35,697 bases of DNA, from assembly GCA_964567435.1 (NCBI GenBank), contig CAZMMQ010000036.1, positions 1 through 35,697 on the forward strand. Direction: 5' to 3'. Of this stretch, positions 1-8,538 are shown in pieces. The stretch comes from RFSX01 sp964567435 (GTDB taxonomy: Bacteria > Bacteroidota > Bacteroidia > Chitinophagales > Saprospiraceae). The translations under genes were made by a program, and so were the position numbers. Position 1 is the stretch's first letter. Each line of letters starts with the position of its first letter. The notes under the pieces were generated by a model. The model did not search any database and was not told the DNA's origin. It was given only the letters and a program-made list of their open reading frames with translations.

Positions 1-2
1 TT

Positions 3-353
3 GGCTCCTTCCCCAACTTCCCTCGCTTCCGTGTAGACGAAGAAGATAAGTGTGACCCAAATATTGTGAGTGCCTTTGGTGAGGTGGTCTATTATAGGCG
101 TGATCTTATCACTTATCCTAATCCTGTTAGGGATAACCTCACTATAGAGTTGCCAGAGGGTGTAGGTGACGGTATGCTCTATGTGTTGGATATGCAAGGG
201 CAGATGCTTCACTCACAAGAGGTGTCGGTACTGACAGGAAGTATGCAGTTATCTATGAGTCATATGACGGTGGGTATGTATGCTGTGGAGTATGTACCAA
301 GGGATAATAAGGATCGGGTGGTGTATACGAGTCGGGTGACGAGGGTAGAGTAA
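3..353 (+). CDS. T9SS cargo protein, C-terminal end (partial)
   Basis: The frame is open from the left edge of the window with no stop, so only the last 117 codons of a larger gene are visible. The tail has the layout of a Por secretion system type A sorting domain: a YPNPVRDNL motif, then a beta-rich stretch with a 'LYVLDMQGQML' strand and a 'GMYAVEYV' strand, ending at a basic residue-containing C terminus. In this family the domain directs export across the outer membrane by T9SS and is then cleaved off. What the passenger domain does cannot be told, because it lies outside the window. GTG at 66 is an internal codon and is not the start. Confidence 0.85.
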   Translation, partial: GSFPNFPRFRVDEEDKCDPNIVSAFGEVVYYRRDLITYPNPVRDNLTIELPEGVGDGMLYVLDMQGQMLHSQEVSVLTGSMQLSMSHMTVGMYAVEYVPRDNKDRVVYTSRVTRVE

Positions 354-648
354 AGGAAATGTGACAAGTGTCTCGTCGGGACTTTGTAGTCTCGACGAAC
401 GAAAGTAAATTGTGTAGCTCCGTTCGTCTGGACTTGTAGTCGCGATGCATTATGCTTGCATAGAATCCAGGCCTCTTAAATTACTATGCAGCGCAAGAGA
501 AGGAGGGCTTTCCGAGATATCGGAAAAGGACGGATGAGTTGAAGAAAGAATCCTCTTGGCGGTATAAAAAATTAATAGATTTCTCCACTCCTTGCAGTCG
601 GTCGAAAAGAAAAAAAGCTGGAGGACAAACGATCCCAACTCCGTTCGT

Positions 649-665
649 CGCGACTTGTAGTCGCG
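649..665. repeat. 7-bp perfect hairpin at the head of repeat copy 2
   Basis: CGCGACT (649-655) and AGTCGCG (659-665) form a perfect stem around TGT. The copy-1 version (430-444) keeps the inner GACT/AGTC stem. A longer relative at 373-398 pairs 11 positions with one G-U wobble, lies just after the T9SS gene ending at 353, and might act as its 3' hairpin, although no T-tract follows. Confidence 0.65.
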
Positions 666-727
666 ATGCAATATGCTTGCACAGGATCAACCCCTCCTAA
701 ATTACTATGCACCCAAGAGAAGGTGGG

Positions 728-747
728 CTTTCCGAGAGATCGGAAAG
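728..747. repeat. 8-bp perfect hairpin inside repeat copy 2
   Basis: CTTTCCGA (728-735) pairs with TCGGAAAG (740-747) around a 4-base loop. The equivalent hairpin in copy 1 (508-526) has one extra A in the right arm. In copy 3 (923-942) a C-to-T change in the left arm gives a G-U pair and so keeps the stem as RNA. Preservation of the fold in all three copies is visible directly; a function is inference only. Confidence 0.7.
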
Positions 748-1078
748 GTCGGATGAGTTGAAGAAAAGAATATTCTTTGCGCAATAAAATTTAATAGATT
801 TCTCCACTCCTTGCAGTCGGTCGAAAAGAAAAAAAGGTGAGGAATAAAAGCGATCCCAACCCCTCATCTATTTCCAGATACATATCCGTTACAACTTCCT
901 TCTCTTCCCAAGAGAAGGTGGGCTTTCTGAGATATCGGAAAGGTCGGATGAGTTGAAAAAAGCAATCATATTTGCCATGCAAAAGAAAGGTCAGATGAGT
1001 TAGAAAAAGATGCAACTAAACAATAAGAGCTCCCACACGGTTACTATTCTTATCTACTAATTATATAAATTGAAATCC

Positions 1079-1810
1079 ATGAAAGGATATATATTACTAG
1101 CACTAGGTTGCATGCTCTACGCCTGCCAACCTGCTGATCCATCTCAATCGGCTGCTCCAGTCCAATCAGCAACCAAAGAAGAAACAAAATCAATGGACAA
1201 GCCCCAAGCACCTAAGGTGATGACTGAAGCCACACTCGACCTGACCAAATATGGCATTGCTAATAACCCTAATAATGTGCTAGGTGGATTGAAAGTTGGA
1301 GATACTGCACCAGATATATCACTAGAGGATCATAATGGAAAGCTTGTCACACTTTCTGAAAGATTAGAGAGAGGGCCAGTGTTACTTATCTTCTACAGAG
1401 CAGATTGGTGTCCATACTGTACAAAGTACTTGGATAAGTTCCAAGATCAGGTTAAGGAAATATATGATGCAGGTAGGGCAGGTGTAGTTGCCGTGAGTCC
1501 GCAGTTGCAGAAGCATTCGAAAAAACTAGATATGGAACATATGTATTCCTTTCCTATTCTCTATGACAAACACCACAAGACGATGAAAGATTACAAAGTG
1601 TTCTTCCATGTGACAGAGGAGTACAATGACAAAATTGTAGGGTTCATTGGAGAAAAAATAGAAGTGAGAAACGGTAACTCAGAACCAGTAATGCCGGTAC
1701 CTGCAACTTATCTTATCGGGCAAGATCAAAAGATTAAGTATGTCCACTATGATCCTAATTATAGAGAAAGAGGAGATTTGGAAGAGGTGATGAAATTGAT
1801 AAATGTATAA
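1079..1810 (+). CDS. Peroxiredoxin-like (AhpC/TSA-type) lipoprotein
   Basis: This is a probable envelope thiol peroxidase or reductase of 243 residues. The N terminus is a lipoprotein signal with a lipobox ending in Cys16 (MLYAC), followed by a Ser/Gln/Lys-rich tether of about 50 residues. A thioredoxin-fold domain begins near residue 72 with 'KVGDTAPDISLED', and FYRADWCPYC places a CxxC pair at Cys111 and Cys114, as in the 'peroxiredoxin-like' branch that has FYRGxWCPYC. An in-frame TTG lies nine bases upstream (1070), but ATG at 1079 gives a normal lipoprotein signal and is preferred. The gene stands alone, with repeat DNA upstream and a bidirectional terminator downstream. The family is clear; the substrate is unknown. 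Confidence 0.85.
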   Translation: MKGYILLALGCMLYACQPADPSQSAAPVQSATKEETKSMDKPQAPKVMTEATLDLTKYGIANNPNNVLGGLKVGDTAPDISLEDHNGKLVTLSERLERGPVLLIFYRADWCPYCTKYLDKFQDQVKEIYDAGRAGVVAVSPQLQKHSKKLDMEHMYSFPILYDKHHKTMKDYKVFFHVTEEYNDKIVGFIGEKIEVRNGNSEPVMPVPATYLIGQDQKIKYVHYDPNYRERGDLEEVMKLINV

Positions 1811-1833
1811 TTCGACAATTATATACTGGAAAT

Positions 1834-1873
1834 AAAAATGGTGACATAAGAATTATGCGTTGTCACCATTTTT
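1834..1873. terminator. Bidirectional intrinsic terminator
   Basis: A 13-bp perfect stem (1834-1846 with 1861-1873, core ATGGTGACA/TGTCACCAT) encloses a 14-base loop. It has A-tracts on the left and T-tracts on the right, so it can end both the plus-strand peroxiredoxin gene and the convergent minus-strand gene that stops at 1892. Confidence 0.85.
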
Positions 1874-1891
1874 TGTGGAACTGTTTTAGTT

Positions 1892-2581
1892 TTATTCTGG
1901 ATATCTCTTGGCTTTTCTTTTTTCCATGAGCATGGCTTTCTCTTCCATACCTTCGTCTTTATAAAGATTAATGAGGTAGTCATAGATGTCTTTTCTGCTG
2001 TAATCCATCCTTACCAATTCTTCAAAACCAGCAATGGCCTCAGACTTTTTATCAGCCAATGAGGCGAATACTGCCGTGGTATACATAAGTGTTGTATCTT
2101 GTTGTATGTATCTCGGATAAGCCACTTCTAATCCATTCATGTCCACCGCATTTTGATAATGGCCATGGGCAAGTGTGAAGTCTTCATTTTCATAACTTTT
2201 ATTACCCATTTCGGTCATTTGAATTTTTGAGGTATATAATGCTTGATGTATAGGGTCTCTCCAAGCCTTATCTTGATCAAGTGAAAGTGCTTGTCCAAAG
2301 TGGTCTTTGATCTCCGAAGATAAACTAAGCGGATCATCGATTTCCATGTACTTTAGCATATGAGTTTTGACTTGGGCACTAAGTAAAAATGACTCTACAC
2401 TGGGCTGGAATCCTTTGGTAGTGGCAAGATCATCGAGCTTCTCTAGCGCTTGTTCTAACAGTCCATTATCTTTCTTACTCTCAAAAGAATTGACCAATTG
2501 TCTAACTTGACCTAGGCTGCTTGTTTGGGTAAGGCCTATAGTAGCATATAGTCCACACAACATAATTAGTAAATACTTCAT
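1892..2581 (-). CDS. Secreted TPR-repeat protein
   Basis: A 229-residue protein starts with a signal peptide (MKYLLIMLCGLYATIGLTQ), predicted to be cut near residue 19. The rest is helical and resembles tetratricopeptide repeats. One repeat-like segment is around residues 135-155 (YENEDFTLAHGHYQNAVDMN), another around 165-185, and a third around 205-220, ending in a Lys/Arg-rich tail. Such proteins usually act as periplasmic scaffolds, but no partner is visible. The gene is transcribed alone towards the shared terminator at 1834-1873. The 255-bp gap upstream is AT-rich and must hold divergent promoters for this gene and the DUF4197 gene, though I see no clear -7 box. Confidence 0.7.
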   Translation of the reverse strand: MKYLLIMLCGLYATIGLTQTSSLGQVRQLVNSFESKKDNGLLEQALEKLDDLATTKGFQPSVESFLLSAQVKTHMLKYMEIDDPLSLSSEIKDHFGQALSLDQDKAWRDPIHQALYTSKIQMTEMGNKSYENEDFTLAHGHYQNAVDMNGLEVAYPRYIQQDTTLMYTTAVFASLADKKSEAIAGFEELVRMDYSRKDIYDYLINLYKDEGMEEKAMLMEKRKAKRYPE

Positions 2582-2836
2582 GGTGTCATTTTAATCTTTG
2601 GTGTTATAAAACAAAACATTTTTTTAGTTAGTGAAATTAGAGAAGTCTTTTCTCAATAATCTGTTAAATATCATTCAAAACAATTCTTTAACTATAGGAT
2701 TATACGTCTAATATTATATCTGTTTATAATTTAATTTGATCAATAATAGGTTTGTGGCCACTCTTTCCATGAATTAATTGATTTAATCAATAATCTAACA
2801 GACATTTATAATTTTTTTACATAGTAATAATTAAAT

Positions 2837-3550
2837 ATGTATAAGTCACTGATTATAACTCTGATGAGTCTCACATTTCTTTCCTGCGATCCTAAGACCT
2901 TACAGAATGTGTTAGATGCCGTATCAGATGCCCCACTTTCCAACCTCGATATTTCTAATGGATTAAAAGAAGCGCTTCAATTTGGCGTAGATAATAGTGT
3001 CGATTTCCTTTCAGAGGAAGATGGCTTTTATAAGTCTATCTATAAGATACTACTTCCAGATGAGGCCAATAAGGTCATAGATAAGTTGTCATTCATACCA
3101 GGATTTAAAAATCTTGAAGAAGAGATGATTAAAAAAGTCAATCGTGCCGCTGAAGATGCAGCCACGAAGGCTGGACCTATATTTTTGGATGCAATCAAAG
3201 GCATCACCTTCAATGACGCGAAGAACATTCTACTTGGAAGTGATGATGCGGCAACCCAATATCTCAATAGTAGAACGTATAATAGTCTATATAATGAGTT
3301 CAAACCTGTATTACAGAATTCTCTAAACAAAGTAGGTGCTTTGGATTTGTGGACAAGTGCCATTACCAAGTATAACTCTCTGCCATTGGTCAACGATATT
3401 AATCCTGACTTAGCAGACCATATTAATACAAAAGCCTTGGTTGGCTTGTTTGATCTGATAGAGAAAAAAGAAGCAGGTATCAGGACTGATATTTCTCAGA
3501 GAACAACCAGTTTGCTAAAAAGAGTATTTGCAGAGCAAGACCGAGGATAA
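2837..3550 (+). CDS. DUF4197 family lipoprotein
   Basis: A 237-residue protein with a lipobox ending at Cys17 (LTFLSC). The remainder matches the DUF4197 pattern along its whole length: 'NGLKEALQFGVDNSVDFLS' near residues 40-60, an 'LLPDEANKVIDKL' segment, 'MIKKVNRAAEDAATKAGPI', 'DAIKGITFNDAKNILLG' followed by DDAAT, 'KALVGLFDLIEKKEAGIR', and a closing 'RTTSLLKRVF'. The function of this family is not established. The length is typical and the protein is probably anchored on the periplasmic side of a membrane. It is a single gene ending at a terminator shared with the convergent AI-2E family gene. Confidence 0.88.
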   Translation: MYKSLIITLMSLTFLSCDPKTLQNVLDAVSDAPLSNLDISNGLKEALQFGVDNSVDFLSEEDGFYKSIYKILLPDEANKVIDKLSFIPGFKNLEEEMIKKVNRAAEDAATKAGPIFLDAIKGITFNDAKNILLGSDDAATQYLNSRTYNSLYNEFKPVLQNSLNKVGALDLWTSAITKYNSLPLVNDINPDLADHINTKALVGLFDLIEKKEAGIRTDISQRTTSLLKRVFAEQDRG

Positions 3551-3577
3551 TCGATTCAATTTTGAAAAGAAAATATT

Positions 3578-3609
3578 TAAGAGGAAATTCTAATCAGCGT
3601 TTCCTCTTA
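3578..3609. terminator. Bidirectional intrinsic terminator
   Basis: TAAGAGGAAA (3578-3587) and TTTCCTCTTA (3600-3609) form a perfect 10-bp stem with a 12-base loop, in the 64-bp gap between the convergent genes ending at 3550 and 3615. The right side continues TTTATTT and the left side is A-rich, so it can work in both directions. Confidence 0.75.
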
Positions 3610-3614
3610 TTTAT

Positions 3615-4871
3615 TTACATCCCTGCCGTCAGCCTTTTAACAACTTCAAATTCTGAGAGGTATACCTTAGCTAGAACTCTGAGTACTGTATAAGCAGGTA
3701 TAGCGAGTACCATTCCAGCAACCCCTCCCACTTTGGCTCCCATTAGGACAACAATGAATATCTCCAATGGATGGGCTTTTACACTCCTTGAGAATATATT
3801 GGGTTGGAGTAGGAAATTATCCAACATCTGAAGGACAGCGAATATCATCACCGTTTTGATGATTTTAGGTAGCATCACATCATAGAATCCATAGTCCAAA
3901 TTAGAAGAGATTACAATCAATACACCAAATAGATTGCCAAGTATGGGACCTATATAAGGTATGAGATTAAAAATGGCAAAACAGAACGCCATGAGTAGAG
4001 CATTCTTCATACCAAATAGCTTCAGTATCAAGGTTGTGATAAGTGTAATAACGAGTACCTGTAGGAGTAGGCCCACGAAATACCTGACAAGTAGTTTGGA
4101 TGATTCATCAATAGCATGCTGGGTATTGCCTTCAAGTTTATTTGGAACCAAGAAGGACACCATCCTTGTAAATAGGCCTTTTTCTTTCAAGAAGAAGAAG
4201 GCAATAAAAAATGTTGAAAGGACAGCTATAAGTATGTTGCCAAAAAATCCTACAAATGAGCCTAAGATTTTAGGTATTTGAGATGGATTGAATTTTTCGA
4301 AAAAATTATTTTTGACCCCTGAAAAGATGTCCGAAGAACCATCTTCTATCACTGGTAAATCTTGATTTTCTGGTGGTGGTATAATATTAATCACCAAATC
4401 TAGGCCAACATCAGATAAGGTATCTCCTTTGTTTTTGAGCAAAGAATCTAGTTTGATAACCGAAGTTTGTATTGTCTCTGCTTGTGTCACTTCTTTTATG
4501 GGCTCTTCAATTATTTCTGGAGATACCAGACCTTTTTCTATCAGCCAATTGTTGACGTCTTGAATGGGTTCTTCTAATCCTGAGATCATTTTTTCGTAAT
4601 CAAGACCAGCCAAGTTTTTTGCTTGGGTGACTAAGGGTGGCACGAGTATTCTAATTACAAGGAGTAATACGAGGGAGAATACAACCAAGGTCAATCCAGC
4701 TGCCATGCCCTTACTCAGAAATCTACTAAGTAGATTATTAAGAGGTGCACCAATCATAGAGACCACCCAAGCCATGACGATATATCCAACTATTTCAGAA
4801 AAGTAGAAAAGTGTAGCCCCTACAATGATGATAGGAATGCCATAGAGAAGATATTTCTTGAGTTGTGCCAT
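3615..4871 (-). CDS. AI-2E/PerM family membrane protein
   Basis: A polytopic inner-membrane protein of 418 residues. Paired helices near the N terminus (about 8-45 and 55-80) are followed by a hydrophilic stretch of about 120 residues, then several hydrophobic helices, including 'VGFFGNILIAVLSTFFIAFFF', and the family hallmark 'FNLIPYIGPILGNLFGVLI' before the last helices. This family includes proteins linked to autoinducer-2 export and Na+/H+ antiport; the substrate here is unknown. The stretch between helices is acidic and longer than in many relatives. An in-frame TTG exists at 4889, one base after the aminopeptidase stop, but ATG at 4871 gives the more usual start. The close spacing suggests co-transcription with the aminopeptidase. 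Confidence 0.85.
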   Translation of the reverse strand: MAQLKKYLLYGIPIIIVGATLFYFSEIVGYIVMAWVVSMIGAPLNNLLSRFLSKGMAAGLTLVVFSLVLLLVIRILVPPLVTQAKNLAGLDYEKMISGLEEPIQDVNNWLIEKGLVSPEIIEEPIKEVTQAETIQTSVIKLDSLLKNKGDTLSDVGLDLVINIIPPPENQDLPVIEDGSSDIFSGVKNNFFEKFNPSQIPKILGSFVGFFGNILIAVLSTFFIAFFFLKEKGLFTRMVSFLVPNKLEGNTQHAIDESSKLLVRYFVGLLLQVLVITLITTLILKLFGMKNALLMAFCFAIFNLIPYIGPILGNLFGVLIVISSNLDYGFYDVMLPKIIKTVMIFAVLQMLDNFLLQPNIFSRSVKAHPLEIFIVVLMGAKVGGVAGMVLAIPAYTVLRVLAKVYLSEFEVVKRLTAGM

Positions 4872-4890
4872 CAACACAAAAATAATCAAT

Positions 4891-6264
4891 TTACATAGTA
4901 GCTAATCTTCTCTCTATGGCCTTTAGTCGAATATCCTCTATGTCTTTGGCTTCTAAAGGCAATGAACCATCTAGATTTCGGATACCATCCTCTGTAATGA
5001 CAAAGTTGTCTTCCAATCGAATGCCACCAAAATTGTAGTATTTCTCTAGTGTATCAAAGTTGACAAACTCATGTAGTTTTTTGTCCGCTTTCATTCGTTC
5101 AATTAAATGAGGATTAATATAAATGCCTGGTTCTATCGTTAAACAAAATCTAGGTTCTAAGTTTTTGGCTAGCCTCAAGTATTTAGTGCCAAATTCCTCA
5201 GACTTCTTATGTGGAATGTCATAGCCAACATATTCCTCACCCAGATTTTCCATATCGTGTACATCCATTCCAATCATATGTCCTAAGCCATGAGGGAAGA
5301 ATAAAGTGTGTGCACCTGCGGCAACAGCATCTTCAGCCTTGCCTTTCATCCATCCTATGTCAATTAAAGCACTGACCATAGCTCTAGAGGATGCCATATG
5401 TACATCCAAAAATGTAACACCAGGTCCAGCAATGTCTACAGCCGTATTGTAACCATGGAGGACAGCATTGTAGATGTCTTTTTGAATGCAGGTGAATTGT
5501 CCAGATACTGGAAAAGTTCTAGTTATATCTCCACAATAACCATGCTTTGTCTCTACACCACTGTCATTGAGAATAAGATCTCCATTATTAAGCTTATTGT
5601 TATAATGATGATTGTGTAGGATATGGCCATTAGTTGTGACAATAGGGGAGTAAGCCATAGTCAATTCTCTGGCGACTGAGAAATGATGAGCCTCAGCGAC
5701 TAACTCATATTCGAACTGGCCAGCCATAGCTGATGATATAATCCGTCTATGCATATCGCCTGAAAGAGAGACTGCTTCTTCCATGAGTGCTATCTCTTTA
5801 TCATCCTTATATTGTCTCATGCTTATGATAGCATCTCTGAGAGTGGCTGATGGTTTGATATTGGTAATGCCTAAAGATTGTAATTGAAGGATATGCTTAG
5901 AACGATAGGGAGGCAGATACAATAGATTGCCAGATGGCGAATTGAGAAAATCTGACCAAGACATAACGTTTTGTATACCTACAGAATCGGCAAGCTCATG
6001 TAAGTCTGTTTGCATTCCTGTCCAGACTATTTCATCTGGTCCGCTTTGGTCGCCTATTAAGGTCGTCGATTGTGACTGACCGTCAAGTATAACTGCTAAC
6101 CCATTTTGCTTTAGTCCTGTAAAATAAAGGAAGGTGCTGTCTTGTCTAAACGTGTAAGCGTTGTCTACATAGTTTATAGGCGAATAATCATTCCCTATTA
6201 ATAAGATTTGAGCATTAGGAAGCCATTGGAGGAGTTTTTTCCTTCTCTCCTTAAATAAAGTCAT
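4891..6264 (-). CDS. pepP: Xaa-Pro aminopeptidase (M24B)
   Basis: This cytosolic metallo-exopeptidase removes N-terminal residues ahead of proline. The 457 residues comprise an N-terminal AMP_N-type domain (about 1-140) and a pita-bread catalytic domain (about 150-440). All five expected metal ligands can be assigned: Asp234 (LNDSG), Asp246 (GDITRTFP), His329 (HGLGH), Glu378 (TIEPGIY) and Glu418 (GIRLEDN), with His325 and His336 (DVHD) as accessory histidines. One extra residue sits between the first two ligands compared with the usual D-x10-D spacing. The length is normal. It leads a probable two-gene unit with the AI-2E family gene. The 284-bp gap upstream separates it from the divergent ABC operon. 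Confidence 0.93.
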   Translation of the reverse strand: MTLFKERRKKLLQWLPNAQILLIGNDYSPINYVDNAYTFRQDSTFLYFTGLKQNGLAVILDGQSQSTTLIGDQSGPDEIVWTGMQTDLHELADSVGIQNVMSWSDFLNSPSGNLLYLPPYRSKHILQLQSLGITNIKPSATLRDAIISMRQYKDDKEIALMEEAVSLSGDMHRRIISSAMAGQFEYELVAEAHHFSVARELTMAYSPIVTTNGHILHNHHYNNKLNNGDLILNDSGVETKHGYCGDITRTFPVSGQFTCIQKDIYNAVLHGYNTAVDIAGPGVTFLDVHMASSRAMVSALIDIGWMKGKAEDAVAAGAHTLFFPHGLGHMIGMDVHDMENLGEEYVGYDIPHKKSEEFGTKYLRLAKNLEPRFCLTIEPGIYINPHLIERMKADKKLHEFVNFDTLEKYYNFGGIRLEDNFVITEDGIRNLDGSLPLEAKDIEDIRLKAIERRLATM

Positions 6265-6548
6265 ACTACTAATTATAAAGGTAAGCGAGTCCGAATATAA
6301 TTAAACTTTCTGAGCTAAGGATAGCACTGTTGATTTTTATATCCAAGAAGTGACCTTTTGACATAAAAAAAAATCGATAAGCTATAGGGATCTATTACTT
6401 GTCAGCTATATGTACCTGTAAGTCTAATATTCTTAAAATTTAATCTGAAATTGAAAGAGATGATCGCATAATTTGATGATATTTAGATTTTTAAAATAAA
6501 GTTTGTTTTCTCCATTATATAAGATCAAGTAATCCAGCATTTACATCT

Positions 6549-7328
6549 ATGATTTCAGTCCAAAATGTCACAAAGACATACCAATTATCAAAACAGCAGA
6601 AGAAAGAACTCCAAACGACAGCCTCTTCGATTAATGCTGTCAATAATATTTCATTTGAGTGCAAACCAGGCAGAGTATTTTCCTTGCTAGGGCCAAATGG
6701 CGCTGGAAAAACGACCACACTAAGAATGATGTCCACAATTCTGAAACCTACCTCAGGTGATATTACAATAAGTGGATACAATGTTAGTTCTGCTCCAGAA
6801 AAAGTCAGAAGCAAGATTGGTTTCCTAACTGGATCGACCAATCTTTATGACAGATTATTTCCCGGTGAAATAGTAGATTATTTTGCCAAATTACACGGCA
6901 TTGATAGTGGAAAATTACGAGAGCGCAAGGATATGCTCTTCACTCAATTAGGCATTTATGAATTTTCTAAAAAGAAGATTGGTCAAATGAGTACGGGCAT
7001 GAAGCAAAAAGTGTCTATAGCCAGAAGTATGATCCATGACCCGGATGTGGTGATATTCGATGAGCCTACCTCAGGCCTAGATGTGATAACAGCCAACAGC
7101 ATTATAGACCTTATCAGACGGTGTAAAGAAGATGGCAAGACTGTCATCTTTTCATCTCATATAATGAGTGAGGTGGATTTGCTCTGTGATGATTTGGCCA
7201 TAATCGATAAAGGGGACTTGATATATAACGACTCTATGTCAAATTTCAGAGAACAGAATAGAGGTATTTCTTTGACAGAAGCCTTTATCAATATCGTGTC
7301 AGATTCCGATATCGCTAAAACTATTTAA
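6549..7328 (+). CDS. natA: ABC transporter ATP-binding protein, NatA-like
   Basis: The ATPase subunit of an ABC-2 type exporter, 259 residues. Walker A is GPNGAGKTT (residues 48-56), the signature region is QMSTGMKQKVSIA (around 146-158), Walker B is VVIFDE (167-172) and the H-loop histidine is His204. The Q-loop region reads 'GFLTGSTNLYDRLFPGE', the pattern seen in NatA-type sodium-extrusion ATPases rather than a plain Q-loop. An insertion of about 18 residues after the first strand is also common there. The gene is 30 bp ahead of the permease and clearly forms an operon with it. Whether the substrate is Na+ or something else cannot be told from sequence. Confidence 0.9.
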   Translation: MISVQNVTKTYQLSKQQKKELQTTASSINAVNNISFECKPGRVFSLLGPNGAGKTTTLRMMSTILKPTSGDITISGYNVSSAPEKVRSKIGFLTGSTNLYDRLFPGEIVDYFAKLHGIDSGKLRERKDMLFTQLGIYEFSKKKIGQMSTGMKQKVSIARSMIHDPDVVIFDEPTSGLDVITANSIIDLIRRCKEDGKTVIFSSHIMSEVDLLCDDLAIIDKGDLIYNDSMSNFREQNRGISLTEAFINIVSDSDIAKTI

Positions 7329-7358
7329 AGCAAAGAACAACCACACTAAAGCAAAAAG

Positions 7359-8534
7359 ATGAATACAATTTTAACTGTTTTCAAAAAAGAGATAATTGAT
7401 ACGTTGAGAGATAAGCGTACAATTATGACAGCCATTGTGATGCCAGCGGTACTGATACCAGTCTTGATGTATGGTATGACAGTGGTCACTAAAATGGTGA
7501 TGGAGAAAGAAGAAAATAAAAAACTCAAAATATCACTGATAGATGCACCGGAGGCATTCATGTCCTATATTGATATAACTAAGATGGAGATTAAGTCTGG
7601 TTTCGACCTCAAGAACGGAAAAGAGGCCATTAAGTCAGATAGCTTAGATGCGATGATTAGGTTTACCTCAAATTTTCTTGAGATGCAGGAAAAAATGTCT
7701 TCGCCAAGAGTGGTTTTATTCTATAAGAAGACGAATCTAAGTGTAGAGAGCAGGATGAAAAAAATGGTCGATAGATATAGTGATGATCTTCTAGATGAGC
7801 GGATAGAGTCCTTAGGTATATCTTCAGCTACCATCAAACCAATTAATCTCAAAACGGAAAATGTAGAAGAGCCACAGGAGTTAGTAGGGCAAACAGTAGG
7901 CGGATTTCTGCCATATATGTTCATCATGTTTTGCTTTATGGGTTGTATGTATCCTGCCTTAGACCTGATAACAGGGGAGAAAGAAAGGGGCACAATAGAA
8001 ACCTTGTTGACCGTGCCAGCATCAAGATTCAATATCCTATTAGGAAAAGTATTGACAATATCTATCGTTGGCCTAGCAGCGACAATTATGGGTATAGTGG
8101 GGATGTATATTGGTGTATTAGTTCTACCTGACCTACCTCAAGAGATTTCAACTGTATTGAATTCTGTCATTAGTCCCAGATTTGTGATTATGTTACTCGC
8201 CATGTTGCTACCGCTTTGCGTATTCTTCGCTGGTATGATATCTGCGCTCGTTGTTAAAGCCAAAAGTTTCAAAGAGGCACAGAGTATTGTCTCTCCTTTT
8301 ACTTTCATTATAATATTACCCGCCGTGCTGGCACTCGTGCCAGGAATAGAACTGACTTGGACGACAGCAATGATTCCAATACTCAATATTGCCTTGGCAA
8401 CAAAGGAAATTATATCTGAGACAATTAACATGGGGCACTTTGTACTCATTGTAGGCTCTCTCGTAATTTTAGCGATTATTGGTGTCATCTTTAGCTTTAG
8501 CCAGTTCTCCAAAGAAGGGATGGTATTAAAATAG
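7359..8534 (+). CDS. natB: ABC-2 transporter permease, NatB-like
   Basis: The membrane subunit partnering the NatA-like ATPase, 391 residues. One helix near the N terminus (about 20-45, preceded by KKEIIDTLRDKRT) is followed by an extracytoplasmic domain of about 130 residues. Five or six helices then occupy residues 180-385, with the typical cytoplasmic motif 'LDLITGEKERGTIETLL' between the first two of them. This is the NatB/ABC-2 layout. ATG at 7359 follows the ATPase stop by 30 bp, and the next gene starts 4 bp after this stop, so all three are likely translated from one message. Confidence 0.88.
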   Translation: MNTILTVFKKEIIDTLRDKRTIMTAIVMPAVLIPVLMYGMTVVTKMVMEKEENKKLKISLIDAPEAFMSYIDITKMEIKSGFDLKNGKEAIKSDSLDAMIRFTSNFLEMQEKMSSPRVVLFYKKTNLSVESRMKKMVDRYSDDLLDERIESLGISSATIKPINLKTENVEEPQELVGQTVGGFLPYMFIMFCFMGCMYPALDLITGEKERGTIETLLTVPASRFNILLGKVLTISIVGLAATIMGIVGMYIGVLVLPDLPQEISTVLNSVISPRFVIMLLAMLLPLCVFFAGMISALVVKAKSFKEAQSIVSPFTFIIILPAVLALVPGIELTWTTAMIPILNIALATKEIISETINMGHFVLIVGSLVILAIIGVIFSFSQFSKEGMVLK

Positions 8535-8538
8535 ATTA

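Larger units (their letters stand above)
373..1012. repeat. Degenerate tandem repeat array, about 220-bp unit with conserved hairpins
   Basis: This intergenic stretch is built of related units. CTCCGTTCGTC starts at 418 and again at 639 (period 221), and CAAGAGAAGG starts at 494, 714 and 909. Copy 1 (418-638) and copy 2 (639-860) run in the same order: a GACTTGTAGTC hairpin, TATGCTTGCA, TTACTATGCA, a CTTTCCGA/TCGGAAAG hairpin, GGATGAGTTGAAGAA, then TTCTCCACTCCTTGCAGTCG and GATCCCAAC. Copy 3 (about 905-1012) keeps only the middle. A further diverged hairpin lies at 373-398. The short minus-strand open frames here are chance products of the repeat. It could be a dispersed extragenic element or the remains of one. 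No transposase or CRISPR-like spacing is present. Confidence 0.85.

Noticed and set aside
373..1012. Possible CRISPR array
   Set aside because: The units are about 220 bp, diverged and only three in number; there are no short direct repeats with unique spacers and no cas genes.
450..1015. Series of minus-strand open frames sharing peptides such as 'RYLGKPSFS' and 'FFSFRPTARSGEIY'
   Set aside because: They are translations of the tandem DNA repeat, in shifting frames, with no start signals or family features.
4871..4889. Frameshift or fusion between the aminopeptidase and the AI-2E family gene
   Set aside because: Both proteins are complete with normal ends; the frames are simply very close, with TTG at 4889 as a possible but not needed upstream start.
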